Assembly (NCBI RefSeq): GCF_900582195.1
Contig: NZ_UTHA01000014.1
Location: 62,001 to 126,000, forward strand
Source: Pseudomonas viridiflava
GTDB taxonomy: Bacteria; Pseudomonadota; Gammaproteobacteria; Pseudomonadales; Pseudomonadaceae
DNA length: 64,000 bases
Direction of reading: 5' to 3'
This document shows, one piece after another, positions 17,768 to 25,736 of the stretch. Numbering within the stretch: position 1 is the first letter of the stretch; every line of letters starts with the position of its first letter. The notes below the pieces were generated by a model that did no database searches, was not told where the DNA came from, and worked only from the letters and a program-made list of their open reading frames with translations. Made by a program: the position numbers and the translations under genes.

Positions 17768-17828
17768 GCGCGCCACTTGCAGCGTAAAGCACACAGCGAA
17801 GCGCGGCAGGGAGTGAATGTTGTAGTGT

Positions 17829-17904
17829 GTCCCCTTCGTCTAGTGGCCTAGGACACCGCCCTTTCACGGCGGTAACAGGGGTTCGAGTCCCCTAGGGGAC
17901 GCCA
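17829..17904 (+). tRNA. tRNA-Glu (TTC), copy 1
   Basis: 76 bases including an encoded CCA. Seven-base acceptor stem GTCCCCT/AGGGGAC, anticodon arm CCGCC-CTTTCAC-GGCGG with anticodon TTC, and the T-loop GGTTCGAGTCC. First gene after the promoter. Confidence 0.97.
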
Positions 17905-17906
17905 AT

Positions 17907-17982
<76 letters not shown>

Positions 17983-18086
17983 ATTTTAAACAGCAGTGCT
18001 TTCGGGCGCTGCTGAGTGAAACCAGAACCAAGTCTTCGGGCAAGGATCTGGACACCGAAACACACACCATGTGTTCCGGGTAGCGT

Positions 18087-18162
18087 GTCCCCTTCGTCTA
18101 GTGGCCTAGGACACCGCCCTTTCACGGCGGTAACAGGGGTTCGAGTCCCCTAGGGGACGCCA
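18087..18162 (+). tRNA. tRNA-Glu (TTC), copy 2
   Basis: Identical in sequence to copy 1. The 104-base spacer before it contains a hairpin (CAGCAGTGC/GCGCTGCTG, 17991-18014) without a T run, more likely a processing signal than a terminator. Confidence 0.97.
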
Positions 18163-18165
18163 TTT

Positions 18166-18241
<76 letters not shown>

Positions 18242-18247
18242 AATTCT

Positions 18248-18276
18248 AAAAACGCCGCTCAGTGAGCGGCGTTTTT
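18248..18276 (+). terminator. Terminator inside the tRNA cluster
   Basis: AACGCCGCTC/GAGCGGCGTT stem with a three-base loop and a T run. It lies between the second and third tRNA pairs, and is almost the same as the terminator at the cluster's end. Confidence 0.9.
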
Positions 18277-18298
18277 ATTAGTGAAAGTTGTAGCCTGT

Positions 18299-18374
18299 GT
18301 CCCCTTCGTCTAGTGGCCTAGGACACCGCCCTTTCACGGCGGTAACAGGGGTTCGAGTCCCCTAGGGGACGCCA
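18299..18374 (+). tRNA. tRNA-Glu (TTC), copy 3
   Basis: Identical to copies 1 and 2. It lies 22 bases beyond the internal terminator, with no recognisable promoter in between, so expression probably depends on read-through. Confidence 0.97.
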
Positions 18375-18376
18375 TT

Positions 18377-18452
<76 letters not shown>

Positions 18453-18460
18453 ATTTCACA

Positions 18461-18489
18461 AAAACGCCGCTCAACAGAGCGGCGTTTTT
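18461..18489 (+). terminator. Terminator at the end of the tRNA cluster
   Basis: AACGCCGCTC/GAGCGGCGTT stem, loop AACA, then TTTTT. The stem is identical to the internal terminator at 18248-18276, so the third tRNA pair plus terminator looks like a tandem duplication. Confidence 0.9.
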
Positions 18490-18530
18490 GTATGCGCGTG
18501 ATGTGTGGCTGTGCCATTGCTCATGAAGAA

Positions 18531-18563
18531 AAGGCCCGCCGAAGCGATTCGGCGGGCCTTTTT
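18531..18563. terminator. Bidirectional terminator between tRNA cluster and lysE-type gene
   Basis: GGCCCGCCGAA/TTCGGCGGGCC stem with loop GCGA, T run on the plus side and a broken T run on the minus side. It serves mainly the minus-strand exporter gene, whose stop is 16 bases away. Confidence 0.87.
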
Positions 18564-18578
18564 GCGTTTTGCGTCTGC

Positions 18579-19217
18579 TTACCAGGACAGCATCAGGCGA
18601 CCGGCAAACAGAATCAGCACCGCACCCATAGTGCGTTCAAACCAATGGCCCATGCGCATGAACAGCAGACGCACCTTGCTGCTTGAGAAAAACAGCGCAA
18701 CGATCACGAACCACAACGCGTTGACAAAGCACATCCACAAACCATAGAACGCCTGGATTTGCAGAGGTGTTTCGGCACTGATGATCGTGGTGAAAATGGC
18801 CAGGAAAAACAGCGTGGCCTTGGGATTGGTCGCATTGGTCAGAAACCCGGTGCTGAAGGCTTTGAACAGCGTTTGCTCAACCACCGGTTCCTCGCTGGTT
18901 TTCTCACCTTCAATGGCCGATTTGGGTTTGCTGCGCAGCAGGCTGACACCCAGATACAGGATGTAGGCGCCGCCGATCACTTTGGCAACGGTCAGCAACC
19001 ACGGCGTGGTGTGCATCAGCGCGCCCACGCCAAGCAGCGTGTACAACACGTGCACAGAAATCCCCGCACCGATGCCCAGCGCCGTGCAAATCCCGACTAA
19101 CCGTCCGAATCGAACGCTTTGGCGGATGGTGACTGCGAAGTCCGGGCCGGGAGCAACCACGGCCAGAAAGTGAATGGTAGCCAGCGCCAGAAACTCGCCC
19201 AGATAATTCGAATACAT
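18579..19217 (-). CDS. LysE/RhtB-family amino-acid exporter
   Basis: 212-residue inner-membrane protein with six hydrophobic helices. The N-terminal helix carries the family motif FLAVVAPGPDFAVTIRQSVRFG (shown in part here as APGPDFAV), and NPKATLFFLAIF in helix 4 is also typical. LysE-superfamily proteins export basic or neutral amino acids and derivatives. The ATG follows the oxygenase stop by one base (TGAGATG), with GGAG 5 bases ahead, so it is translated together with the oxygenase. This suggests it exports the substrate or product of that enzyme; the cargo is not known. Confidence 0.93.
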   Translation of the reverse strand: MYSNYLGEFLALATIHFLAVVAPGPDFAVTIRQSVRFGRLVGICTALGIGAGISVHVLYTLLGVGALMHTTPWLLTVAKVIGGAYILYLGVSLLRSKPKSAIEGEKTSEEPVVEQTLFKAFSTGFLTNATNPKATLFFLAIFTTIISAETPLQIQAFYGLWMCFVNALWFVIVALFFSSSKVRLLFMRMGHWFERTMGAVLILFAGRLMLSW

Positions 19218-19218
19218 C

Positions 19219-19989
19219 TCAGCTCCAGTAGGTCAGGGGTGAAGCATTGCCGCGATAGCCGACAAAAAAGGAAAGGCTCAAGCGTGGATCTGCGACGCCC
19301 GGGGTCACCGAGTGCATGCGCCGCGAATTGAACATGATGAAATCGCCGGGTTGCGGCCGGACTTCCAGCGCGGGTGGACCGAGCAACGCCGGTTCGATGC
19401 CATAACTGTCGCCGCGCATTTCGTCGAATTGATCCGGGCTGATGTCATCGTCCCACATCTGCAGTGCACCGCCCTCGGTTGGCATGTTCAGATAGACGTT
19501 GCAGGCGAACTGCGCTTCCAGGCTGCGGGCCTGGAAACTGTCCGGGGCGTCTTTGGCGAAAATGTCGTGATGGGCGAGGAAGCACACGCCGGGTTTCACC
19601 ACGCGCGAAAGGCCGACATACATTTTCCGGCCGTAGAGGTTTTCCAGGTGCGCGCCGGCCGGCCAGGATTCGTCGAGCATGCAGCGCAAGGTGTCGATGG
19701 GTGAGGAGTAGGGCGCACAGCGATTGCGCAGTTCGGCGATATTGCTGGTGGCGCGTTCGAAGTAATCCTCGATCAGCAGCGGCTGGTTTTCCGCCTCGTA
19801 AAACGCCATGCCGATGCGGCCGATACTCGGCGCGTTGATGTAACCCTCAAAGCCTGGAGCGAGAATCTTGTCGCCAATCTGAATGGCCAGCGGCTCAGGC
19901 AAAAAGCCTTTGACGCGGATGGCGAGGACTTCTTCGTTGGCCAGTTTTTTTATGCACGTCTCATCGAGACGCTCGACGTCTAGCATCAT
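19219..19989 (-). CDS. Fe(II)/2-oxoglutarate-dependent oxygenase
   Basis: 256-residue cytoplasmic oxygenase. The facial triad is readable as His140 and Asp142 (FLAHHDIF) and His226 (RRMHSVTP), and Arg236 in DPRLSLSFFVGY fits the 2-oxoglutarate-binding Arg. Size and layout resemble the amino-acid hydroxylase/halogenase group around BesD/HalD. Those halogenases have Gly or Ala at the Asp position, so the intact Asp here predicts hydroxylation. It sits between an AlaX-type editing protein and a LysE exporter. No good Shine-Dalgarno precedes ATGATG. Substrate, likely a free amino acid, is inferred only. Confidence 0.85.
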   Translation of the reverse strand: MMLDVERLDETCIKKLANEEVLAIRVKGFLPEPLAIQIGDKILAPGFEGYINAPSIGRIGMAFYEAENQPLLIEDYFERATSNIAELRNRCAPYSSPIDTLRCMLDESWPAGAHLENLYGRKMYVGLSRVVKPGVCFLAHHDIFAKDAPDSFQARSLEAQFACNVYLNMPTEGGALQMWDDDISPDQFDEMRGDSYGIEPALLGPPALEVRPQPGDFIMFNSRRMHSVTPGVADPRLSLSFFVGYRGNASPLTYWS

Positions 19990-20046
19990 TTTTTTAGGTC
20001 CATCTATCGATAGTCAACGGAACCTGCGAATGCGGTTCCCCGGCGT

Positions 20047-20071
20047 CGGACGTTGCGTGAGGCAACGTCCG
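20047..20071. promoter_or_regulatory. Perfect 10-bp hairpin in the editing protein/oxygenase gap
   Basis: CGGACGTTGC and GCAACGTCCG flank a five-base loop. There is no T run on either strand, so it is not a standard terminator. It lies 7 bases past the stop of the AlaX gene in an otherwise coupled operon and may set relative expression or protect mRNA ends. Confidence 0.6.
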
Positions 20072-20077
20072 AAATGC

Positions 20078-20704
20078 TCAATCCACGCTGTAGTGGACGG
20101 ACAACGTGCCTTTCTTCTGCGAAAGGGACGCGATCGTGACTGTGCCCAATTCCTTCAGGCTACGTACATGGGTGCCGCCGCAGCCATAAGCCGGGAGTTC
20201 ACCGAAACCGATTTCCCGAGCACCTTCGCGCAGCGAGGTCAGGCGCGGCAGGTCATGCTCGATCCACTGGTCGATACCGCACTGAACAGTCTCGGCGTCG
20301 ACTTCTTGCGCGGCATCGCCGGGTTTGAATTGCACTCGACCTTCATCCGGCCAGTGATGGGCCTTGATCGGCATCCAGCCCAGTCCTTGCACGAAATGCC
20401 CGATCAGGTGCCCGGCTGAATGCATACGCGTATTGAAGAGGCGGCGCTGTTTGTCGACGCGGATGCAGGTCATGCCCAGTTCCACCGGCCGGTCTACAAA
20501 ATGAATGATCCGCTCCGGCTCTTGTACTACTCGCAGTACCTGGCTTTCGCCGATCCAGCCGGTATCGCAAGGCTGACCACCGCCCTGCGGGTGAAACAGC
20601 GTGGCGCGCAAGACCACGGCGAATTCATGCTCTTGGGGCGTGCAGTCGAGGACTTCCACATTAGCCTTGAGGTCATCACTATGGAAAAAGAGGCGAAGCG
20701 TCAT
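20078..20704 (-). CDS. AlaX-type alanyl-tRNA editing protein
   Basis: 208 residues. Stand-alone homologue of the editing domain of alanyl-tRNA synthetase, which deacylates tRNA-Ala charged with the wrong amino acid. The zinc-binding HSAGH motif (HxxxH, near residue 95) and the later CGGTHV (CxxxH) are intact, and FHPQGGGQPCD near residue 40 is the family signature. The ATG at 20704 is used because AAGGG lies 8 bases upstream; the frame is open further up without support. First gene of an operon with the oxygenase and exporter, divergent from a LysR gene. Confidence 0.9.
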   Translation of the reverse strand: MTLRLFFHSDDLKANVEVLDCTPQEHEFAVVLRATLFHPQGGGQPCDTGWIGESQVLRVVQEPERIIHFVDRPVELGMTCIRVDKQRRLFNTRMHSAGHLIGHFVQGLGWMPIKAHHWPDEGRVQFKPGDAAQEVDAETVQCGIDQWIEHDLPRLTSLREGAREIGFGELPAYGCGGTHVRSLKELGTVTIASLSQKKGTLSVHYSVD

Positions 20705-20735
20705 ATTCCATGCCCTTATTAAAGTTTCTTTTTTT

Positions 20736-20764
20736 ATTATATGAATCGTGCAATAACGTGATAA
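20736..20764 (-). promoter_or_regulatory. Candidate promoter for the AlaX-oxygenase-exporter operon
   Basis: On the minus strand TTATCA (20759-20764) and TATAAT (20736-20741) are 17 bases apart, in an AT-rich 90-base region shared with the divergent LysR gene. A LysR-type binding site is expected here but I cannot pick one with confidence. Confidence 0.55.
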
Positions 20765-20794
20765 TCCGTTCAAACATCAAAGGACTTGTGCGCT

Positions 20795-21793
20795 GTGAGC
20801 ATCAATCTGCCGCTACCGCTGCTCGGTGAAATGGCAATTTTCGTCAAGGTCGTGGAGACCGGCAGCTTCTCTGAAGCCGCTCGGCAACTGGGTTCATCGC
20901 CATCGGCGGTGAGTCGCAGTATTTCGCGGCTGGAAAAGGCCTTGGCCACGCGACTGCTGCAACGCACTACACGCAAACTGCGTTTGAGTGACGGTGGCGA
21001 AGAGGTGTTCAAGCGCTGTCAGGAAATGGTCAGCGCGGCCAAATCGGTGATGGAAATCAGTGGCCAGTTCACTCACGAAGCGGAGGGGCTGGTGCGCGTC
21101 AGCGTGCCGAAAGCGGTTGGGCGCTTTGTGATTCATCCGCACATGCCCGAGTTTCTGCGGCGTTACCCCAAGGTCGATGTGGAGCTGTTGCTTGAAGATC
21201 GCCAAGTCGACTTGATCGACGACCATGTCGATCTGGCGATTCGCATCACCGATCGACCACCGGCCGGACTGGTCGGGCGGCAATTGCTGACCATTGACCA
21301 CTTGCTCTGCGCCACACCGCAATACCTGGCCGAACACGGCACACCGACTCACCCGCATGATCTGCTTAATCACAGTTGTATTTATCTGGGGGAAACCCCG
21401 AGCGATGCGCGCTGGAAATTCAAGAAAGGCAGCAAAGCGGTGACGGTGGGTGTGCGGGGACGCTATGCCGCCAATCACACCGGTGTGCGATTGGGCGCGG
21501 TGTTGCAGCACATCGGCATTGGCAGCTTGCCGTATTTCACTGCCCGCTATGCGCTTGAGCAAAAGTTGGTGGTGCAGGTGCTACCGGACTGGACCTTCCT
21601 CGCGTCCTATCACGGCGGACTGTGGCTGCTGCATTCGCCGACGCGCTATCTGCCACCCAAGTTGCGGGTGTTTATCGACTATCTGGTGGAGTGCCTGCAG
21701 AAAGAACCGACCTTGAGCAGGCCGGGCAAATCAGTGGGGGAGAGCAACACAGCAATGGCGTATGAGTTGCCCGAAAGCGAAGGCCTGCTCTAA
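20795..21793 (+). CDS. LysR-family regulator, divergent from the AlaX operon
   Basis: 332 residues. An N-terminal winged helix-turn-helix (FSEAARQLGSSPSAVSRSISRLE) precedes a periplasmic-binding-like effector domain. The GTG start has AAGGA 10 bases upstream; a TTG at 20786 is too close to that site. LysR proteins usually control the gene divergent to them, here the AlaX-oxygenase-LysE operon, in response to a small molecule that is often the exported amino acid. The C-terminal 30 residues are a low-complexity tail. Confidence 0.92.
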   Translation: MSINLPLPLLGEMAIFVKVVETGSFSEAARQLGSSPSAVSRSISRLEKALATRLLQRTTRKLRLSDGGEEVFKRCQEMVSAAKSVMEISGQFTHEAEGLVRVSVPKAVGRFVIHPHMPEFLRRYPKVDVELLLEDRQVDLIDDHVDLAIRITDRPPAGLVGRQLLTIDHLLCATPQYLAEHGTPTHPHDLLNHSCIYLGETPSDARWKFKKGSKAVTVGVRGRYAANHTGVRLGAVLQHIGIGSLPYFTARYALEQKLVVQVLPDWTFLASYHGGLWLLHSPTRYLPPKLRVFIDYLVECLQKEPTLSRPGKSVGESNTAMAYELPESEGLL

Positions 21794-21802
21794 CGCCAAC
21801 GC

Positions 21803-21836
21803 AAAAAAAATGCCCGCATGGATCACATGCGGGCAT
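21803..21836 (-). terminator. Terminator of the PA2817-like gene
   Basis: ATGCCCGCATG/CATGCGGGCAT stem of 11 bp with a five-base loop. On the minus strand it is followed by a run of eight T. It lies between the convergent LysR gene and the minus-strand gene. Confidence 0.9.
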
Positions 21837-21855
21837 GTTCATAACAGCGTGAAAA

Positions 21856-22263
21856 TCAGTGCTTGCTGTCCTGAGCGGACATCGCCAGCAGCTGTTTTTC
21901 CTGATTCCAGTCGAACGGTTCATCGTTCTGTTCGGCTTCGTAACGGCGTTCTTCCAGCGCCTGATACAGGTCGATCTCTTCATCGGACAGGTAGTGCAGG
22001 CAGTCGCCGGCAAAGAACCACAGCAGATCGCGCGGGATCAGGTGGGCGATCTGCGGATAACGGGTAATCACTTGAGTCAGGATGTCCTGGCCCAGGTACT
22101 GGCTTTCGATCGGATCGATCGGCAGCGATGCCAGCAGTTCGTCGAAGCGCTCCAGGAACAAGGCATGGCTTTCTTCGGGAACCTGTTCGGCCTCACCTAC
22201 GGCGACCAGGATACTGCGCAGGTGGTCGAGCAAAACAAGATGATCGGCAACGACGTTGGACAC
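21856..22263 (-). CDS. Conserved small protein, PA2817-like
   Basis: 135 residues, acidic, no membrane segment or signal peptide and no motif I can name. It follows fadE on the same strand, in the place where P. aeruginosa carries PA2817-type hypothetical proteins near its acyl-CoA dehydrogenase PA2815. The GTG start is chosen because GAGGA lies 8 bases before it; the frame stays open 63 bases further up, through the fadE terminator. Role unknown. Confidence 0.75.
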   Translation of the reverse strand: MSNVVADHLVLLDHLRSILVAVGEAEQVPEESHALFLERFDELLASLPIDPIESQYLGQDILTQVITRYPQIAHLIPRDLLWFFAGDCLHYLSDEEIDLYQALEERRYEAEQNDEPFDWNQEKQLLAMSAQDSKH

Positions 22264-22282
22264 GAGATAAGTCCTCAAGAGC

Positions 22283-22316
22283 AAAACGGGCGCGGGAGTA
22301 TAAAGCTCCTGCGCCC
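22283..22316 (-). terminator. Likely fadE terminator
   Basis: GGGCGCGGGAG/CTCCTGCGCCC stem (one mismatch) with a seven-base loop. On the minus strand TTTT follows. It lies 22 bases after the fadE stop and just ahead of the PA2817-like gene. Confidence 0.75.
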
Positions 22317-22337
22317 TCTTGGACATGGTTGTCAGGA

Positions 22338-24785
22338 TCAGCGGACTTTGCCCTCTACAAGCGCCAGCTCCTCTTTGTCGAAATCATCGACGTCGATCAC
22401 CTTGCGCCGTGCCGCTTCGGCATCGCGCAGACTCTGCGCTTCCACCGGTTGCAACACCCCGGCCTCCAGTGCTGCATCGATGGCGTGTTCGCCTGCGACC
22501 GGTTTGACCTGACCGCTTTTCAGCGAGGTGTGCAGTTTTTTGTGCAACGGCTGTGCAGCATTCAGCAGATCACTGGCGTGTTGCAGCGCGCCGACTGCAT
22601 CGTCTGCCGACTGCGGGCGATAGCAACCGGCAAGCAGTTCTTCCAGTGCCGGATCGCCCTTGGCGCGACCAATCACGCCAGCCACTTCGGCACCGAGTTT
22701 GTCCGACGGGCCTTTGTGACGACGGCCGAACGGGAAGACGATGGCGCGCAACAGGCAGCCAAACACTTTGTTCGGGAAGTTGCGCAGCAATTCATCCAGC
22801 GCCCGCTCCGATTGGCCGAGGCTTTCTTCCATCGCCCAACGGAACAGCGGTTCCATGTACGCCGGTGAATCCAGATCGTGGTACCGCTTGAGCGCGGCAG
22901 AGGCCAGATACAGATTACTTAGCACATCACCCAAGCGTGCCGACAGACGCTCGCGGCGCTTCAGTTCGCCACCGAGCAACATCATGCTGAAGTCGGCGAG
23001 CACGGCGAATGCCGCTGCCTGACGGTTGAGTGCGCGGAAATAACCCTGACTGATCTTGTCGCCCGGCGCATGTTCGAAGTGGCCGAAACCAAGGTTCAGC
23101 ACCAGCGTGCTGGCGGCATTGCTGACGGCGAAACCGATGTGTTTGAGCAGCAGGCCGTCGAACTCTTTCAGCGCTTGATCCTTGTCCTCGCGACCGGCGA
23201 GGGCCATTTCCTTCAGTACGAACGGATGGCAGCGAATCGCGCCCTGACCGAAGATCATCAGGTTGCGCGAGAGGATGTTCGCGCCTTCCACGGTAATGAA
23301 GATCGGCGCACCGTTCCAGCTGCGTCCGAGGTAGTTGTTTGGCCCCATGATGATCGCTTTGCCGCCGTGCACATCCATGGCATGGCTGATGCACTCGCGG
23401 CCGCGTTCGGTGAGGTGGTACTTGAGGATCGCCGACAGCACCGACGGCTTCTCGCCCAGATCCACCGCGTTGGCGGTCAGCATCCGCGCCGCGTCCATCA
23501 TCCACGCGTTGCCGCCGATACGCGCCATGGCCTCCTGAATACCTTCGAACGCCGACAGCGGCACATTGAACTGCTCACGAATCTGCGCGTACTGGCCGGT
23601 GACCAGGCTGGTGAATTTTGCTGCGCCAGTGCCGACCGCTGGAAGTGAAATGGAACGCCCGACCGACAGGCAGTTCATCAGCATCATCCAGCCCTTGCCG
23701 AGCATTTCCTGACCACCGATAAGGAAGTCCAGCGGGATGAACACATCCTTGCCGGAGTTCGGGCCATTCATGAACGCCGCGCCCAGCGGCAGGTGACGAC
23801 GGCCGATTTCCACGCCGGCGGTGTCGGTCGGGATCAGTGCCAGACTGATGCCAAGGTCTTCCTTGTCGCCTAGCAGATGTTCCGGGTCATAGGCCTTGAA
23901 AGCCAGGCCGAGGAGGGTGGCGACCGGACCGAGGGTGATATAGCGTTTTTCCCAGTTCAGGCGCAGGCCGATGACTTCCTGACCTTCCCATTCGCCTTTG
24001 CAGATGATCCCGGTGTCGGGCATCGCACCGGCATCGGAACCCGCGAGCGGGCCGGTAAGGGCAAAGCACGGAATGTCATCGCCCCGGGCCAGACGCGGCA
24101 GGTAGTGATTGCGTTGTTCGTCGGTGCCGTAATGCAGCAGCAGTTCGGCCGGGCCGAGTGAGTTCGGCACCATGACGGTTGAGGCGAGGTCGCCGCTGCG
24201 GGTGGCCAGTTTCATCGCTACTTGCGAGTGCGCGTAAGCAGAGAAGCCTTTACCGCCGAATTCCTTTGGGATGATCAGGGCGAAGAAGCCGTGTTCCTTG
24301 ATGTGCGTCCAGGCTTCGGCCGGCAGGTCCATCGACTGGCCGATCTGCCAGTCAGTGACCATCGCGCAAAGCTCTTCGGTCGGGCCGTCGATGAACGCTT
24401 GCTCTTCTTCGCTCAATTGCGCCTTGGGATAGGCCAGCAGCTTGTCCCAGTCCGGGCGGCCGCTGAACAGCTCGCCATCCCACCACACGGTGCCGGCGTC
24501 GATCGCGTCGCGTTCGGTCTGCGACATGGGCGGCAGGGTTTTCTGGAACCAGTTGAACAGCGGCGCCGTGAAATGTTTGCGGCGCAGGTCAGGCAGCAGC
24601 AGCGGTGCAGCCACCACCGCCAGCAAGATCCACAACACCGCCAATAACCAGCCCGGCGCATGACTGAAAATACCCATTGCCAGCAGGTAGACGGCAACGA
24701 TGCCCAACGCAGGCAGCGGGGCGATGCGCCGGTGGGCGAGATACGCCACGCCAACGATCAAAACCAGTATCCACAACAACAGCAT
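22338..24785 (-). CDS. fadE: FadE-type acyl-CoA dehydrogenase
   Basis: 815 residues, the length of E. coli FadE, which carries out the first oxidation step of fatty-acid beta-oxidation using FAD. Two hydrophobic segments at about residues 2-20 and 28-60 anchor it to the membrane. FALTGPLAGSDAGAMPDTG and the region with VHGGKAIIMGPNNYLGRSWN match the acyl-CoA dehydrogenase core, and VEGAN carries the likely catalytic Glu. The ATG has GGAGG 7 bases upstream. Pseudomonads carry several such genes; chain-length range is unknown. Confidence 0.95.
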   Translation of the reverse strand: MLLLWILVLIVGVAYLAHRRIAPLPALGIVAVYLLAMGIFSHAPGWLLAVLWILLAVVAAPLLLPDLRRKHFTAPLFNWFQKTLPPMSQTERDAIDAGTVWWDGELFSGRPDWDKLLAYPKAQLSEEEQAFIDGPTEELCAMVTDWQIGQSMDLPAEAWTHIKEHGFFALIIPKEFGGKGFSAYAHSQVAMKLATRSGDLASTVMVPNSLGPAELLLHYGTDEQRNHYLPRLARGDDIPCFALTGPLAGSDAGAMPDTGIICKGEWEGQEVIGLRLNWEKRYITLGPVATLLGLAFKAYDPEHLLGDKEDLGISLALIPTDTAGVEIGRRHLPLGAAFMNGPNSGKDVFIPLDFLIGGQEMLGKGWMMLMNCLSVGRSISLPAVGTGAAKFTSLVTGQYAQIREQFNVPLSAFEGIQEAMARIGGNAWMMDAARMLTANAVDLGEKPSVLSAILKYHLTERGRECISHAMDVHGGKAIIMGPNNYLGRSWNGAPIFITVEGANILSRNLMIFGQGAIRCHPFVLKEMALAGREDKDQALKEFDGLLLKHIGFAVSNAASTLVLNLGFGHFEHAPGDKISQGYFRALNRQAAAFAVLADFSMMLLGGELKRRERLSARLGDVLSNLYLASAALKRYHDLDSPAYMEPLFRWAMEESLGQSERALDELLRNFPNKVFGCLLRAIVFPFGRRHKGPSDKLGAEVAGVIGRAKGDPALEELLAGCYRPQSADDAVGALQHASDLLNAAQPLHKKLHTSLKSGQVKPVAGEHAIDAALEAGVLQPVEAQSLRDAEAARRKVIDVDDFDKEELALVEGKVR

Positions 24786-25000
24786 ATTCAGTCCTCCGTG
24801 AACCAAGGCAAATCGACCCTCCAGAGCTTAGACGGCATCTGTAAAACCGGGTGGTCAGACCAAGGTGATTGAAATCGTGGGAAACCCCGGATGGTTTTCG
24901 TAGGTTCGGTGGGCAACACGTGTGGGAAATCGTTCGCTGATTCCGCGTCTTTGCGTGCAAGTTTGGCCGAAACGTCGTTATCTCTGTGCTGAAGCTGTCG

Positions 25001-25007
25001 CTAGACT
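25001..25007 (+). promoter_or_regulatory. Sigma-S-like -10 element
   Basis: CTAGACT matches the CTAnACT core of RpoS-dependent -10 sequences. It lies 27 bases before the ATG of the transglutaminase-like gene. No clear -35. Confidence 0.35.
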
Positions 25008-25033
25008 CGGGGCTCACCCAGGAGATTGTCGTC

Positions 25034-25693
25034 ATGCACGAGTATCTGAGTCCCGGCCGCTTCATCGATAGTGACCACCCGGCGGTGGTGGAGTTCGCCG
25101 AACAACATCGGGGGGCCAGCCGCGATCCGCTCGCGCAGGCGGTCAGTCTTTATTACGCCGTGCGTGAGGCGGTGCGTTACAACCCCTACACCTTCAGCCG
25201 TGATCCGCAGACCTTGCGTGGCAGCTATGCCTTGGCTACGGGGGAGAGTTATTGCGTGCCCAAGGCCACGCTGCTCGCCGGTTGTGCGCGGCATTGCGGG
25301 ATCGCGGCGCGCATCGGTCTGGCCGATGTGAAAAATCACCTGTCGACCCCGCGTCTGCTCGAGTTGCTGAAAAGCGATATGTTCGCCATGCACGGCTATA
25401 CCGAGTTCTTTCTCAATGATCGCTGGGTCAAAGCCACGCCGGCGTTCAATCAGCAACTGTGTGAGTTGTTCAACGTCGCCCCGCTGGAGTTCGACGGCAT
25501 CAACGACAGCGTTTTTCATCCGTTCAACCGTGACGGGGCGCAGTTGATGGAGTATCTGGTCGATCACGGCCAATTCGCCGACGTCCCCGAAACGTTCTTC
25601 TTCGAACATCTGAAAAAGTGTTATCCGCACCTGTTCACTGATCTGCAGCCGGCATTGCTCGGCGATATGCAGAGTGATTTGAGCCGTACCTGA
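25034..25693 (+). CDS. Transglutaminase-like cysteine protease-fold protein
   Basis: 219 residues, cytoplasmic. A Cys in GESYCVPKATLLAGCARHCG, a His in MFAMHGYTEFFLNDRW and an Asp shortly after form the usual Cys-His-Asp triad of bacterial transglutaminase-like domains, which mostly act as peptidases or amidases. The ATG has AGGAG 9 bases before it. It is divergent from fadE across a 248-base gap, and a GST gene follows 43 bases later. Substrate unknown. Confidence 0.82.
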   Translation: MHEYLSPGRFIDSDHPAVVEFAEQHRGASRDPLAQAVSLYYAVREAVRYNPYTFSRDPQTLRGSYALATGESYCVPKATLLAGCARHCGIAARIGLADVKNHLSTPRLLELLKSDMFAMHGYTEFFLNDRWVKATPAFNQQLCELFNVAPLEFDGINDSVFHPFNRDGAQLMEYLVDHGQFADVPETFFFEHLKKCYPHLFTDLQPALLGDMQSDLSRT

Positions 25694-25736
25694 TCCGGCG
25701 TATGCTGCCTGCCCACTCATTTGAAAAGAGGCGGTC

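Noticed and set aside
22264..22326. Longer N-terminus for the PA2817-like protein
   Set aside because: Would translate through the fadE terminator; the GTG at 22263 has a good ribosome site.
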